Origin: Bacillota bacterium
Lineage (GTDB): Bacteria > Bacillota_A > Clostridia > Christensenellales > Aristaeellaceae
Direction: 5' to 3'
NCBI GenBank assembly: GCA_023421735.1
Contig: JAEZSP010000067.1
Location: 1-51,186, forward strand
Length of the DNA stretch: 51,186 nt
Under the pieces are notes generated by a model. That model was not told where the DNA came from. It did not search any database and was given only the letters and a program-made list of their open reading frames with translations. Below are positions 25,769 to 34,638 of the stretch, piece by piece. A program made the translations under genes and the position numbers. How positions within the stretch are numbered: position 1 is the stretch's first letter; each line of letters opens with the position of its first letter.

Positions 25769-27452
25769 CGGTCGACCCTCCCCGTTCGAGTACGGTCGCC
25801 ACTCTGCGCGCAAAGAACATCAGCTGCCTCACGGGACAACCAAATTGTCCGCTCAACCGATAAAAACTCGGCTTTTTGTCCAACAGCGCCAAATAGCAGT
25901 ACGCAAGCGCAGCTGCAGCCGTCTCCGTCTTGATCAGGGGGTCCGTGCGTATCGGCGCGTGCCGCCTATACATGTCCCACATCACCGCAAGTTGGTCAAA
26001 CGCGTAAATGTCGTATCTGCGCTCCAGCGTGTCACTCGTCAACCGCACAAGCTGCCTGTGGCCCACGCTCATGGTGTCGAGGATCCGGTTTCCGTCGGGC
26101 ATCAACCCGTCGCTCTTTTCCATGTATGGCGGTAAAATCCGCTTGACGTCCAGTCCGCGCATCCGGTACATCGTCGCGGCGCGCAGCGTCATGTCAAATC
26201 CCGTGTCCACGCGCAGCATATATTCGCGCAACTGGCTCTCCGCCTGCGGGTCGTCGATGGAGGAAAGGAGCGTCACGGCCGCCTCCCGGAACCGCCTGTC
26301 GGTCGCCGTCAGACACCACGCGAGCATCGCACGGAATTTCGCGTCCGTCTTCCAGTCCTCACCCAACTGCGCAATGTCGCCATCCAGCTTATCGGTGATG
26401 TACTTAAACCGCTCGAGAATTTCCCCGCGCGGCACCTGATACTCGCACGAAAGCTCATCCGGGTCAATCAGGTTTTCCGCAACGGCGCGGCAGAAATACG
26501 CGGCAACGGTATCCTCCGGATCAATGCGCGCAATCCGCTGCCAGAAGCGAACCGCCTTTTCGGGTTTTTCTCCCGCGCGTATGCTCGTTACCGCCATCAC
26601 GTGAAGAAGCAGCCTGTCATAGGGCGCATCCTTCAGCGTTTCCTGCGCACAACCGTGCGCCTCGTTGTACATTTTAAGCTCAAACAGCGAGAATATGAGC
26701 ATGCGCATTTCGATCCCTTCGGGTTCGAACGCCATCGCCCGCTCCAACGCCTCCCGCGCGCGGGCCTCGTCGCCCGCCATATTGAATACCTGTCCCGAAA
26801 CGCATAACGCGCGCAGCGTCGCGCCCGGTTCCCGGATCGCTTCTTCGGCGTTTATGATCGCTTCGTCCGCACGCCCAATGAGCATGTATGTCATCGCAAG
26901 GAGCGCCCGCACGTCCCGCTGGGTTTTATCCATCCGAATCGCGCGCTCAAATAGTTCCCTTGCGCCGGGATAATCCTCTTGCCGCAGCTTGTCGCACGCC
27001 ATATCAGAAATGGTCAGCATCCGCTCCAACCTGCGCGAAATCGGGCGGTTCAGCGCCTCGTACATCTCAATCTCGCCGGAAAGCGCGCGCGCCTGATCGC
27101 GCAGCTCGCCCTTCGCGGTGCCGTCCAGACAAAGACGCAAAAGCTTTTTTGCCGCGTCGGGATTATTCATGTTGAGCTGGTTGATCGCCAGCGAATACAG
27201 GCACTCTTCCTTGCGCTCCCCTTTGTTGAGCATATCCAAAAGCACCTGGTTTGATTGCGTCAGACATCCAAGCTCCGTCAGCATGTCTGCCAAATCCATG
27301 CGATAGCCATCGTTCTCCGGCGAGACCTCCACGGCCTTGCGCATGAGTTCGAGCGCATCGATGATATGATGATCGCGCCTGTTTTTCAGTGCGCGCTGAT
27401 GCACAAAATCCGCACCCCGGTCAAAGGGCACAATCTTCGGATCAAAGCTCAT
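25752..27452 (-). CDS. TPR-repeat protein
   Basis: The gene encodes 566 residues and starts in a 4-bp ATGA overlap with the Hsp33 gene. Several TPR-like helix pairs span about 30-320 (ALELMRKAVEVSPENDGYRM, ARELFERAIRMDKTQRDVRA, ALERAMAFEPEGIEMRM). The C-terminal third is not TPR and contains PSFYRLSGQFGCPVRQLMFF. It is cytosolic with no signal. Family members of this kind are common in Clostridia next to Hsp33; the partner is unknown. Confidence 0.8.
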   Translation of the reverse strand: MSFDPKIVPFDRGADFVHQRALKNRRDHHIIDALELMRKAVEVSPENDGYRMDLADMLTELGCLTQSNQVLLDMLNKGERKEECLYSLAINQLNMNNPDAAKKLLRLCLDGTAKGELRDQARALSGEIEMYEALNRPISRRLERMLTISDMACDKLRQEDYPGARELFERAIRMDKTQRDVRALLAMTYMLIGRADEAIINAEEAIREPGATLRALCVSGQVFNMAGDEARAREALERAMAFEPEGIEMRMLIFSLFELKMYNEAHGCAQETLKDAPYDRLLLHVMAVTSIRAGEKPEKAVRFWQRIARIDPEDTVAAYFCRAVAENLIDPDELSCEYQVPRGEILERFKYITDKLDGDIAQLGEDWKTDAKFRAMLAWCLTATDRRFREAAVTLLSSIDDPQAESQLREYMLRVDTGFDMTLRAATMYRMRGLDVKRILPPYMEKSDGLMPDGNRILDTMSVGHRQLVRLTSDTLERRYDIYAFDQLAVMWDMYRRHAPIRTDPLIKTETAAAALAYCYLALLDKKPSFYRLSGQFGCPVRQLMFFARRVATVLERGGSTDGEAD

Positions 27453-28342
27453 TTTACCTCCCCCAGCGCGTACGCCAGCAATGTCTTCAGGTCGCTTTCT
27501 GAAAATTCGTACCTTTTATTGCAGAAGTGGCAGTCCACCTGCGCACCGTGCTGTTCTTCAATCATCGATTCCAGTTCTTCTTGCCCAAGCGTGACGAGTA
27601 CCTTTTCGATGCGGTTTCTCGAACAGTTGCACCGAAATGCCGGCGTGATCTCGGAAAGAACCTCCGGTTGCAGGTGGCCCAGAAGGTCGCGCATCGCCCC
27701 ATGCAGGTGCAAATCCTTCATGGTGCCGGATATGTCGAAAAACATGTTCGCGCTCATCTCAACCGATTGGATCGCCGCTTCGCTCGCGCCCGGCATCATT
27801 TGGATGATGAGCCCGCCCGCGCTCTCGACCTGATCACCCACCAGTACGCCCAGAGAAACCAGCGAGTTCACCTGCTCCGACGCGGTAAAATACATCGCGA
27901 AATCCTCAGCAATCTCACCCGAGACGAGATTCACCTGCCCGACATAGGGTTCCCGAAGTCCCAAATCTTTGACGACGGTCAGCTTGCCTGCGGTTCCAAC
28001 GGCCGCGCCAACCGGCAGCTTTTTCCCCGTGCGCGGAAGATCAATCCCCGGATCGTCGCAGTAACCCTTCACGCTCCCGTCCGGATGCCCCACCGCGACG
28101 ATGGAGCCGATCGGCCCGCCGCCCTTGATGGTAACGGAAAGCGACTCCCGCTCGCCCTTGAGCACGGAAGCCATCATGACGGTCGCCGAAAGCGTGCGCC
28201 CCAGTGCCGCCGTTGCGATTCTGGAAAGCGCGTGGATCTGCCGCGCGCGCTCCACAAGCTGTGTCGACTCGATCAGCATCGCGCGCGCCTGCCCCTCGAG
28301 CAAAGATATGTTTAATAGCCCGTCTCTGTTCATTGCGTTCAT
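27449..28342 (-). CDS. hslO: Hsp33 redox-regulated chaperone
   Basis: The protein has 297 residues, the family length. Under oxidative stress Hsp33 releases zinc, unfolds a linker and holds unfolded proteins. The zinc cysteines are present as CxC (FRCNCSRNR, near residue 237) and CxxC (DCHFCNKRYEF, near 270). The core contains SVTIKGGGPIGSIVAV. It starts 15 nt after the methyltransferase and overlaps the TPR gene by 4 nt. Confidence 0.95.
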   Translation of the reverse strand: MNAMNRDGLLNISLLEGQARAMLIESTQLVERARQIHALSRIATAALGRTLSATVMMASVLKGERESLSVTIKGGGPIGSIVAVGHPDGSVKGYCDDPGIDLPRTGKKLPVGAAVGTAGKLTVVKDLGLREPYVGQVNLVSGEIAEDFAMYFTASEQVNSLVSLGVLVGDQVESAGGLIIQMMPGASEAAIQSVEMSANMFFDISGTMKDLHLHGAMRDLLGHLQPEVLSEITPAFRCNCSRNRIEKVLVTLGQEELESMIEEQHGAQVDCHFCNKRYEFSESDLKTLLAYALGEVK

Positions 28343-28357
28343 TTCATTCTCCGTTTT

Positions 28358-29104
28358 CTATTTGCGAAGCCCAAAAAAGTGGATTCGCTCTTCGCGTTCG
28401 CCGGGCGCGTCAAACGTCCGGTCGCCGTATATTTGAATACCCTCAAACCCACACGCCTGAAGCACTTGCGCAATCTCATCCGCCGTGTGCGCCCGTTGGG
28501 TGTGCGTTTCATTCACCCGCTCGTATAGCCCGCCCTCGGTTCTGATAAAGAAGGTCACGTCCATCCTGACAATCTGTTTTTCCGCGTCGTAGGCGTTTGA
28601 CCATAGATACGCCACGTCGTCTCGCTCTTCGCCGAAAAACGCGTTCCCGATCACGGTTGATAGCTTGTACCGGGATGAAATATCGAATGCGAGGCACCCG
28701 CCCGGCTTCAGCGCCGCATGGGCCGCGCCGAAAAAGGCACGCAGCCTGGCTGGCGTCGTCAGATAGTTGACCCCGTCGCAGGCGCATACGATGGCATCGA
28801 CCGGGCGCGGAAGCGCAAGATCGCACATGTCCTGCCGGACAAACATGATCTTCTGCGCCGCTGCACGCGCCTTTGCGGCAGCAATTTCCAGCATTTCGGC
28901 AGAAAGATCCACCCCTGTAACGCGCACGCCGCGCTTGGCGAGCGCGACCGACATCGATCCCGTCCCGCAGGCACAGTCGCATACCGCGTTTGGCGCATCG
29001 CACAGACGCGCAATCGCCTCGAGATAATAGTCTGCCCAGCCCTCGTAATCAAAATCGTCCATCAGCCGGTCATAAACACCGGCAAAACCACCATAAATTC
29101 CCAT
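28358..29104 (-). CDS. SAM-dependent methyltransferase
   Basis: The gene encodes 248 residues from the ATG at 29104, chosen because AAGAGG lies 5 nt upstream and the promoter at 29136-29163 leaves only a short leader. It starts GIYGGFAGVYDRLM. The SAM motif I is VCDCACGTGSMSVALAK, motif II VTGVDLSAEM, then VDAIVCACDGVNYL. The domain is a class I type, and the substrate is unknown. It is the first gene of the Hsp33/TPR/GH51 operon. Confidence 0.9.
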   Translation of the reverse strand: MGIYGGFAGVYDRLMDDFDYEGWADYYLEAIARLCDAPNAVCDCACGTGSMSVALAKRGVRVTGVDLSAEMLEIAAAKARAAAQKIMFVRQDMCDLALPRPVDAIVCACDGVNYLTTPARLRAFFGAAHAALKPGGCLAFDISSRYKLSTVIGNAFFGEERDDVAYLWSNAYDAEKQIVRMDVTFFIRTEGGLYERVNETHTQRAHTADEIAQVLQACGFEGIQIYGDRTFDAPGEREERIHFFGLRK

Positions 29105-29135
29105 CATGTCCTCTTGCTTGGATTTTTCCATACTT

Positions 29136-29163
29136 ATTATAGCATAGTCATATCTCTTTGCAA
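29136..29163 (-). promoter_or_regulatory. promoter of the methyltransferase-Hsp33-TPR operon
   Basis: On the minus strand TTGCAA (29158-29163) and TATAAT (29136-29141) are separated by 16 bp. Confidence 0.75.
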
Positions 29164-29255
29164 ACCTTTCGAATTTCCAAATAACGCAAAATAAACCGCG
29201 CCGCAACCGCCACTTCGGACAAGCATGGTACGATGAGCAAAAAGGAGAAAACCAG

Positions 29256-29906
29256 ATGAAATATGACCTCGTCCTATTCGATTTGGACGGCACGCTGCTC
29301 GACACGCTGGACGACCTCAAAAACGCCGTCAACGTGACAGTCACAAAGCGCGGCAATCCCCCGCGCAGCCGCGAAGAGGTTCGGCTGGCCATTGGCAACG
29401 GCCTCTTGAAACTGATCGCCCGCTCGCTGCCCGCCGGAACCCCGGACGAAGCGGTTCAGTGTGCCGTCTCTGATTTCAAGGCTTATTATGATTCCCACAT
29501 CGATGTCGAAACCCGGCCCTATCCGGGAATCATCGACCTTTTGAATGCCCTCGTCGCCGCCGGCGTCCAAATCGGCATCAATTCAAATAAATACGACGCA
29601 GCCGTCAAAAAACTGTGCGAAAGCCACCTGAACGGCTTTTATACGCACGCATTCGGCGAATCCGAAGAGACACCGAAAAAGCCAAGCCCCATCGCCGCCA
29701 ATCGCATCGTGCGGGAACTCGGCATTGACAAAACGCGCGTGCTCTACGTGGGCGATTCGGCGGTCGATCTCAAAACCGCGCAGAATGCAGGCATCGCCGC
29801 CGCATGGGTCTCATGGGGCTTTCGCACCCGCGACGAAATGGGCGATCTCAAAGACATTCCGGCGTTTGACGATGTCGGGGCACTCAAAAAGTACATCCTC
29901 GGCTGA
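29256..29906 (+). CDS. HAD hydrolase, phosphoglycolate-phosphatase-like
   Basis: This soluble phosphatase has 216 residues. Motif I is VLFDLDGTLLDT with nucleophile Asp9; a helical cap follows. Motif II is INSNKYDA, Lys lies in TPKKPSP, and motif IV is YVGDSAVDLKTAQNAG. It resembles Gph/PpaX-type enzymes that clear phosphoglycolate or pyrophosphate. AAAAGGAGAAAA precedes the ATG. It is convergent with the second kinase gene. Confidence 0.9.
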   Translation: MKYDLVLFDLDGTLLDTLDDLKNAVNVTVTKRGNPPRSREEVRLAIGNGLLKLIARSLPAGTPDEAVQCAVSDFKAYYDSHIDVETRPYPGIIDLLNALVAAGVQIGINSNKYDAAVKKLCESHLNGFYTHAFGESEETPKKPSPIAANRIVRELGIDKTRVLYVGDSAVDLKTAQNAGIAAAWVSWGFRTRDEMGDLKDIPAFDDVGALKKYILG

Positions 29907-29951
29907 TCTTCCGTTCGAGTCTCGGCGCACGCACCATCCTGCAATGGCGAA

Positions 29952-29988
29952 GGCCCCGGACGATCATTCGTCCGGAGCCTCCTTTTTT
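29952..29988 (+). terminator. terminator of the HAD gene
   Basis: The stem pairs CCGGACGA (29956-29963) with TCGTCCGG (29968-29975), extended by flanking GGC/GCC, followed by CCTTTTTT. It overlaps the 3' end of the convergent kinase gene. Confidence 0.75.
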
Positions 29989-31781
29989 AGCGTAAACCAG
30001 AAATTTGCGCCGCTTCCCGGTTCGCTTCCCACGCCGATTTCGCCGCCCATCAGCTCGACGATCAACTTCGCAATGGCGAGCCCGAGTCCCGTTCCGGATG
30101 TGCGCATGCGCGACTTGTCCACCTTGTAAAACCGCTCCCAGATATACGGCAAATCCTTCGGCTCGATGCCGCAGCCGGTGTCCTGCACGCCCAGCACGAT
30201 GCGCGTCCCCTCGTCTCGCGCATAGGCCGTTACGGTCCCGCCGGAGGGCGTAAAGCTCATCGCATTGTCGAGAAATACGGTCAATACCTGCAATATGCGA
30301 TCTTCATTCCCGAGACACGCCATGTGAAGCTGCGGAATATCCGTATGAAGCACAATTCCCGCTTCAGCAGCCGTCTGCGCCACGCGCCGTACCGCCGCCT
30401 CGATAATCCCGTCTACCTCCAACGACTCAATCTCGATGGTCAACCGTCCGTCCTGCAACCGTGACATATCGAGCATCTCCCGAATCAGCTTCTCGAGCCG
30501 AATCGTCTCCTGATAAATCACGCGGTAGCATTCCTGCTTTTCTTCTTCGGTCTCCATCATCCCGTCGAGCAGCGGTTCCACCATCCCGCGAATCCCCGTC
30601 AGCGGCGTGCGCAGCTCATGCGACACGTTCGCCACATAATCCTTGCGCATCTGCTCCAACCGCTCCGCCTCGGAAACGTCCTGCACGAGGCAGACCGCGC
30701 CGATGATAAGCTCGTTGGCCTCCAGGGGCGACGCAACGGCGGCAATCTTCCGGTCGTCCACCGTCCAGATCGCGCGCTCACGCCCCCTGCTTTTCATGCA
30801 CATGGATAAAATCCGCCCATATTCCTCGGACGGGAATACGCGCATCGGCTTTCTGCCAAGTCCCGTCAACCGCAAAAACGATTCGTTACAGTGCACCACG
30901 CGCATCGCGCGGTCGACCGCGATGATTCCCTCGCCAATGCCGTCGATGATGAGGTCGAGTTTGTCGCGCTCCTCGCGCAAACTGCCGACGACGTTTTTGA
31001 GCCGAACCGAAACCGTATTGAGCGTCTGTGCCAACTCCCCGATTTCGTCGGTCGCCTTGACCTCAATGTGCTGCCCGTAATTCCCTTCCGCCAATCGCCG
31101 CGCGCCGTTCGTGATTTCAATGATCGGCCGCGTGAGTCGCCCGGACAAAAGCCACGAAACGGCGATCGCCAGCATGATCGAGATTGTCGAAACGATCAGC
31201 AACATAAACAGCATGACCACGGAACTCGCGCGAAAAACGTCCGCCGACTGGATGAGTATGATGCCGCCCGTCACGGTCCCGCCCGCGCTCTTGACCGGTA
31301 CGCCCGCAAATATGATGTTTCCCTTGACAAACTCAAACGAGCGGATGTCCGTCACCGATTCGCCGGAGAGAATGCGCGCGATGAAATACTTGTCGAGCGC
31401 ATCCAGAATCTGCACCTGCCGCAGCCGATCGTCCTTCGTGGACTCCTCCATCCCGGGATCAAACGGAAAGTCGTCCACGGGCGGCAGATGCGTCGCAATA
31501 TAGTCCGGCGTGATATACAGAATCTTCGCGTCCGTCAAATTTTCGTACATCTTCATCAGTTCCACATCGTAATCGCCCGCGCGCTTGGCTTCCGCCTCCG
31601 CAATCGTCTGCGCCTGCCGCAAAAGCGACTGCTTTTTGTCGTCACGCATATATGAATAAACGACCAGAAACATAGAAATCGACACAAAGAATATGACAAT
31701 CACAGCCAACGAAATATGGCTGAATGTCGCCTTTGCGCCGATCCCAAGCTTCACGCGCTCGCGTTTGAAGTTGAATTTCAT
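29964..31781 (-). CDS. sensor histidine kinase with HAMP and PAS (PhoR/WalK type)
   Basis: The protein has 605 residues. It has TM1 at about 22-44, an extracytoplasmic domain of about 135 residues, TM2 (about 185-207), HAMP (about 210-265), a PAS domain (RDKLDLIIDGIGEGIIAVD), HisKA with VANVSHELRTPLTG and a HATPase domain (VFLDNAMSFTP, DTGCGIEP, TGLGLAIAKLIV). The ATG overlaps the stop of the partner regulator by 1 nt. The layout is that of WalK or PhoR. The exact identity cannot be settled without the surrounding yycHI genes, which are absent here. Confidence 0.93.
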   Translation of the reverse strand: MKFNFKRERVKLGIGAKATFSHISLAVIVIFFVSISMFLVVYSYMRDDKKQSLLRQAQTIAEAEAKRAGDYDVELMKMYENLTDAKILYITPDYIATHLPPVDDFPFDPGMEESTKDDRLRQVQILDALDKYFIARILSGESVTDIRSFEFVKGNIIFAGVPVKSAGGTVTGGIILIQSADVFRASSVVMLFMLLIVSTISIMLAIAVSWLLSGRLTRPIIEITNGARRLAEGNYGQHIEVKATDEIGELAQTLNTVSVRLKNVVGSLREERDKLDLIIDGIGEGIIAVDRAMRVVHCNESFLRLTGLGRKPMRVFPSEEYGRILSMCMKSRGRERAIWTVDDRKIAAVASPLEANELIIGAVCLVQDVSEAERLEQMRKDYVANVSHELRTPLTGIRGMVEPLLDGMMETEEEKQECYRVIYQETIRLEKLIREMLDMSRLQDGRLTIEIESLEVDGIIEAAVRRVAQTAAEAGIVLHTDIPQLHMACLGNEDRILQVLTVFLDNAMSFTPSGGTVTAYARDEGTRIVLGVQDTGCGIEPKDLPYIWERFYKVDKSRMRTSGTGLGLAIAKLIVELMGGEIGVGSEPGSGANFWFTLKKEAPDE

Positions 31782-32488
31782 CAGACCTCGCCTATTTCAA
31801 ACCTGTACCCAACGCCCCAAACGGTCTTGATGTCCCAGTCGTTCCCCTCCACGCATAGCTTCGCGCGAATCCGCTTGATGTGGCTGTCCACCGCACGGGT
31901 GTCGCCCAAAAAGTCGTACCCCCAAATGCTCTGCAAAAGATGCTCGCGGCTGAACACCAGCCCCGGATTGCTCGCCAGCGTCCAGAGGATCTCAATCTCC
32001 TTGGGCGTGCAGGGAATGATTTTGCCGTCCAGTTTCACGATAAACGCACTCATGTCGATGTCCAGATTGCCGGCCACCAGGTGCGAACCCTTGCCGACTT
32101 CCTGCATCTCGTGAATGCGCCTGAGCACCGCCTTCACACGCGCCAAAACCTCGCGCGGGCTGAACGGCTTTGTGATATAGTCGTCCGCGCCCAGCTCAAG
32201 ACCGAGCAGTTTGTCGAATTCCTCGCCTTTCGCGGTCAACATGATGATCGGAATGTTCGATTCCTTTCGCGTTTCTCGACAAACCATTAATCCGTCCATC
32301 TTGGGCATCATAATGTCCAAAAGCACGATATCCGGACGGTATTTCTTGACAAATGAAAGCGCTTCCTCTCCGTCGTAGGCAGACAACATCTGATATCCTT
32401 CCCGTTTGAAGTACGCGTTCAGGCTCTGATGCACGTTCACATCGTCGTCCGCCACCAAAATGCGGTAACCACTGCGGAACTCTTCCAT
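31781..32488 (-). CDS. OmpR-family response regulator
   Basis: The protein has 235 residues. The receiver has acidic D14-D16, phospho-acceptor D58 (LLDIMMPKMDG) and YITKPF; the winged helix has TRAVDSHIKRIRAKL. GGAAG precedes the ATG at 32488. It pairs with the kinase just downstream. It differs from the regulator at 6026, so the window holds two separate systems. Confidence 0.95.
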   Translation of the reverse strand: MEEFRSGYRILVADDDVNVHQSLNAYFKREGYQMLSAYDGEEALSFVKKYRPDIVLLDIMMPKMDGLMVCRETRKESNIPIIMLTAKGEEFDKLLGLELGADDYITKPFSPREVLARVKAVLRRIHEMQEVGKGSHLVAGNLDIDMSAFIVKLDGKIIPCTPKEIEILWTLASNPGLVFSREHLLQSIWGYDFLGDTRAVDSHIKRIRAKLCVEGNDWDIKTVWGVGYRFEIGEV

Positions 32489-32524
32489 TTGATCACTTCC
32501 TTTCTTATCATTCGCGTTGATTTT

Positions 32525-32553
32525 ATCTTATATCCATGTCGATCCTGTGTCAA
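32525..32553 (-). promoter_or_regulatory. promoter of the second two-component operon
   Basis: On the minus strand a consensus TTGACA (32548-32553) and TAAGAT (32525-32530) are separated by 17 bp. Confidence 0.8.
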
Positions 32554-32669
32554 GTCGGTCAAATGATAAATCTCACGCGCATGCGCGCTCTCGCCTCAAA
32601 TTGCCAGGATTCGCGCGCGCCGACCGATCAATACTATCCTTGGCGAAAGGCGGCGGTCGGTTGAGGAAT

Positions 32670-33107
32670 ATGCGGTCGCTGCGCGGGATGAGCGTCGTGG
32701 TCGACGCGCGAAGCGTCGGGCGGGTGCTGCAAATCTGCTTGTCGAGTGATTTGCGGCGCATGGACGGAATCTTCATCGACGCAGGACTCAAGGGCGTCCG
32801 CTTCATCGATGCGGAGCGCGTTTCGGTTATCGGCTCCCGCGCGATCATCGCGGATGTGCTTGGCGAACACGTCCGACTCAAGCCAAATCCCCTGTTTCTC
32901 AGGGCCGTTTCCACGGCCGGGCGTAGGCTTGGGGCGATCGTCGGCGCGGAGATCGACGAGGTAAGTCTCTCGGTTTCAAACCTGATCCTTTCGCTCGGCT
33001 ACCTTGAGGATCTCACGCGCGGGGAAACGCGCGTCGATGAATATACCTTCGACGCCGAAAACCACCGCGTGGTAATCCCCGAAGCTCTCATCGATTCGGA
33101 GGTGTGA
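32670..33107 (+). CDS. PRC-barrel domain protein
   Basis: The gene encodes 145 residues from the ATG at 32670, with GAGG upstream; ATG at 32688 is possible. Two PRC-barrel-like halves are visible, SVGRVLQICLSSDLRRMDGI and AGRRLGAIVGAEIDEVSLSV, each followed by a short beta region. PRC-barrel proteins in Firmicutes include YlmC/YmxH and relatives with unclear roles in RNA handling or sporulation. It leads a three-gene cluster with a 54-aa protein and an AI-2E-type permease. Confidence 0.75.
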   Translation: MRSLRGMSVVVDARSVGRVLQICLSSDLRRMDGIFIDAGLKGVRFIDAERVSVIGSRAIIADVLGEHVRLKPNPLFLRAVSTAGRRLGAIVGAEIDEVSLSVSNLILSLGYLEDLTRGETRVDEYTFDAENHRVVIPEALIDSEV

Positions 33108-33109
33108 CA

Positions 33110-33274
33110 ATGAAAATGCACGGAATTGGAGCGGTGACGCTGGGCGCCTTCATGGGCGCTGCAACCGCAATGACCCTCGTCAACATGGACCCCGTCCTGC
33201 GCCGTCAAATGCGCAATCGGGCCGCACGGGCCGGACGCCGCGCGATGCGCATGGCCGGAACCTACTTCAGGTAA
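33110..33274 (+). CDS. 54-residue basic protein
   Basis: A short frame starts with an ATG at 33110, GGAGGTG upstream, and 2 nt after the previous stop. It has a Gly/Ala-rich hydrophobic N-terminal half (MHGIGAVTLGAFMGAATAM) and a strongly basic, Met/Arg-rich C-terminal half (RRQMRNRAARAGRRAMRMAG). It looks like a small YtxH-like membrane-associated peptide, which is an analogy rather than a demonstrated homology. Its position in the operon and its ribosome binding site support reality. Confidence 0.65.
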   Translation: MKMHGIGAVTLGAFMGAATAMTLVNMDPVLRRQMRNRAARAGRRAMRMAGTYFR

Positions 33275-33278
33275 CGCA

Positions 33279-34304
33279 ATGGAGCGGCTCAAGCGCATCC
33301 CGTCGCGCGCGATTCGAACCTCCGTCGCAATTTTTGTCATTCTTGCGACCCTCGTTCTGTTTCGCGGCATCGCGATCACCGTTGTCCGGCTGCTCGCCGA
33401 GGCCGGTGCCGCGGCGTTTGTGCTTGAGCCCATCTCCCGGCGGTATGAAAAAAGCATGAACCGCTCACTGGCGTCGCTTCTGGCTGTCTTGACAGCCTTC
33501 TTAATCGCGGCGCTCGTTTTGCTGCTGCTCGTTCCCGCCGTCACGGGTCCCCTCAACGATCTATACGCTTCCCTGCCGGCGATGCTCGTATCCCTGCGTC
33601 GTCTGCTCGACGGCGCACAAAATATGCTCGGAACCATCGGCATCTCCTTTGGTTCCCTTAGCGTGTCTTTGCAGGAAAAGGCGTCCGGCTTTGTCTCCTA
33701 TCTCGCTTCGTTCGCGGCGCGCGTCGCCGCCACAACCGCGCGGCTCGCAATCGTCGTCACCATTAGCTTCTTTATTCTGCGTGACCGCGAAAAACTCCAA
33801 CTGCGGCTCGAACTCATCGTGCCGCTCAAATTGCGCGAACGCGTGGTCCGCGCGTGCTCGTCCGCGCAGCGTGAATTGCGCATGTATCTGAAGGGTCAAA
33901 TGATGATCTCGCTCATGGTCGGCGCGCTTTCAGCCGTCGGGCTCGCGGCGGCGCGCGTTCCGGCGGGCGTCGGACTCGGCATGCTGACGGGGCTTTTGAA
34001 TGTCATCCCCTATTTTGGCCCCGTGCTCGCGTGCGTCCCCGTCACGCTTGCCGCACTCACGGTCGATCTTCCCTGCGCCATCGTCGCGGTCGCGGTTCTC
34101 ATCGCCGTGCAGCAGATCGACGGCCTCGTCATCTCGCCGCGCGTCATGGGCGGCGTCACGGGCTTCTCTTCCGCGTTTGTCATCGTCGCACTCTATGCGG
34201 CGGGCTCCTATAAGGGCGTGCTCGGTATGCTCCTTGCGCTCCCGGTTCTCATTCTTATTCGAACATGCATTAGAGTTTTTGTAGAATCGGGCGCGGGTAA
34301 TTGA
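33279..34304 (+). CDS. AI-2E family transporter (PerM/UPF0118)
   Basis: This integral membrane protein has 341 residues and about eight hydrophobic segments. The family signature lies in the C-terminal half: [23 protein letters not shown], followed by [14 protein letters not shown]. Members export various solutes (AI-2, Na+/H+ antiport in some); the substrate here is unknown. It starts 4 nt after the small basic gene, with AGGTAA as a weak ribosome binding site. Confidence 0.9.
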   Translation: MERLKRIPSRAIRTSVAIFVILATLVLFRGIAITVVRLLAEAGAAAFVLEPISRRYEKSMNRSLASLLAVLTAFLIAALVLLLLVPAVTGPLNDLYASLPAMLVSLRRLLDGAQNMLGTIGISFGSLSVSLQEKASGFVSYLASFAARVAATTARLAIVVTISFFILRDREKLQLRLELIVPLKLRERVVRACSSAQRELRMYLKGQMMISLMVGALSAVGLAAARVPAGVGLGMLTGLLNVIPYFGPVLACVPVTLAALTVDLPCAIVAVAVLIAVQQIDGLVISPRVMGGVTGFSSAFVIVALYAAGSYKGVLGMLLALPVLILIRTCIRVFVESGAGN

Positions 34305-34329
34305 TATTCTCACCCGGTTGTGCTATACT
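34301..34329 (+). promoter_or_regulatory. promoter of the ireB operon
   Basis: TTGATA (34301-34306) and TATACT (34324-34329) are separated by 17 bp, about 45 bp before the ireB start. Confidence 0.8.
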
Positions 34330-34374
34330 AGCATTAAGTTTTGCACGAAAGGCTTATCGGAAAGGCGGTGCGTT

Positions 34375-34638
34375 ATGGACGGCAGAATGGGAGAGACACG
34401 GAACTTCAGGCTACCCGAGAATCCCCCCGAATCGGCGGAGGATATTATCCGGGTGGTTTATCAGGCGTTGAAAGCAAAGGGTCACGATCCCATCATGCAG
34501 ATCGTGGGCTACCTGATCTCCGGCGATCCTACGTACATAACCAGCTATAATAATGCCCGTTCCCTCATCCGCAGGCTTGAAAGGGACGAGCTGCTCGAGG
34601 AATTTGTGCGTTTTTATCTGGAAAACCACGACAAGTAA
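34375..34638 (+). CDS. ireB: IreB-family regulatory phosphoprotein (UPF0297)
   Basis: The protein has 87 residues from the ATG at 34375 (AAAGGCGGTG upstream). It shows the conserved [47 protein letters not shown] and [13 protein letters not shown]. In Enterococcus, IreB is phosphorylated by the Ser/Thr kinase IreK and influences cephalosporin resistance. In most Firmicutes the gene directly precedes ruvX and DUF1292; here an aldo/keto reductase is inserted. Confidence 0.95.
   Translation: MDGRMGETRNFRLPENPPESAEDIIRVVYQALKAKGHDPIMQIVGYLISGDPTYITSYNNARSLIRRLERDELLEEFVRFYLENHDK

Noticed and set aside
34318..34374. Upstream start of ireB at 34318
   Set aside because: That frame begins within the promoter region; the ATG at 34375 has the ribosome binding site and gives the conserved family length.
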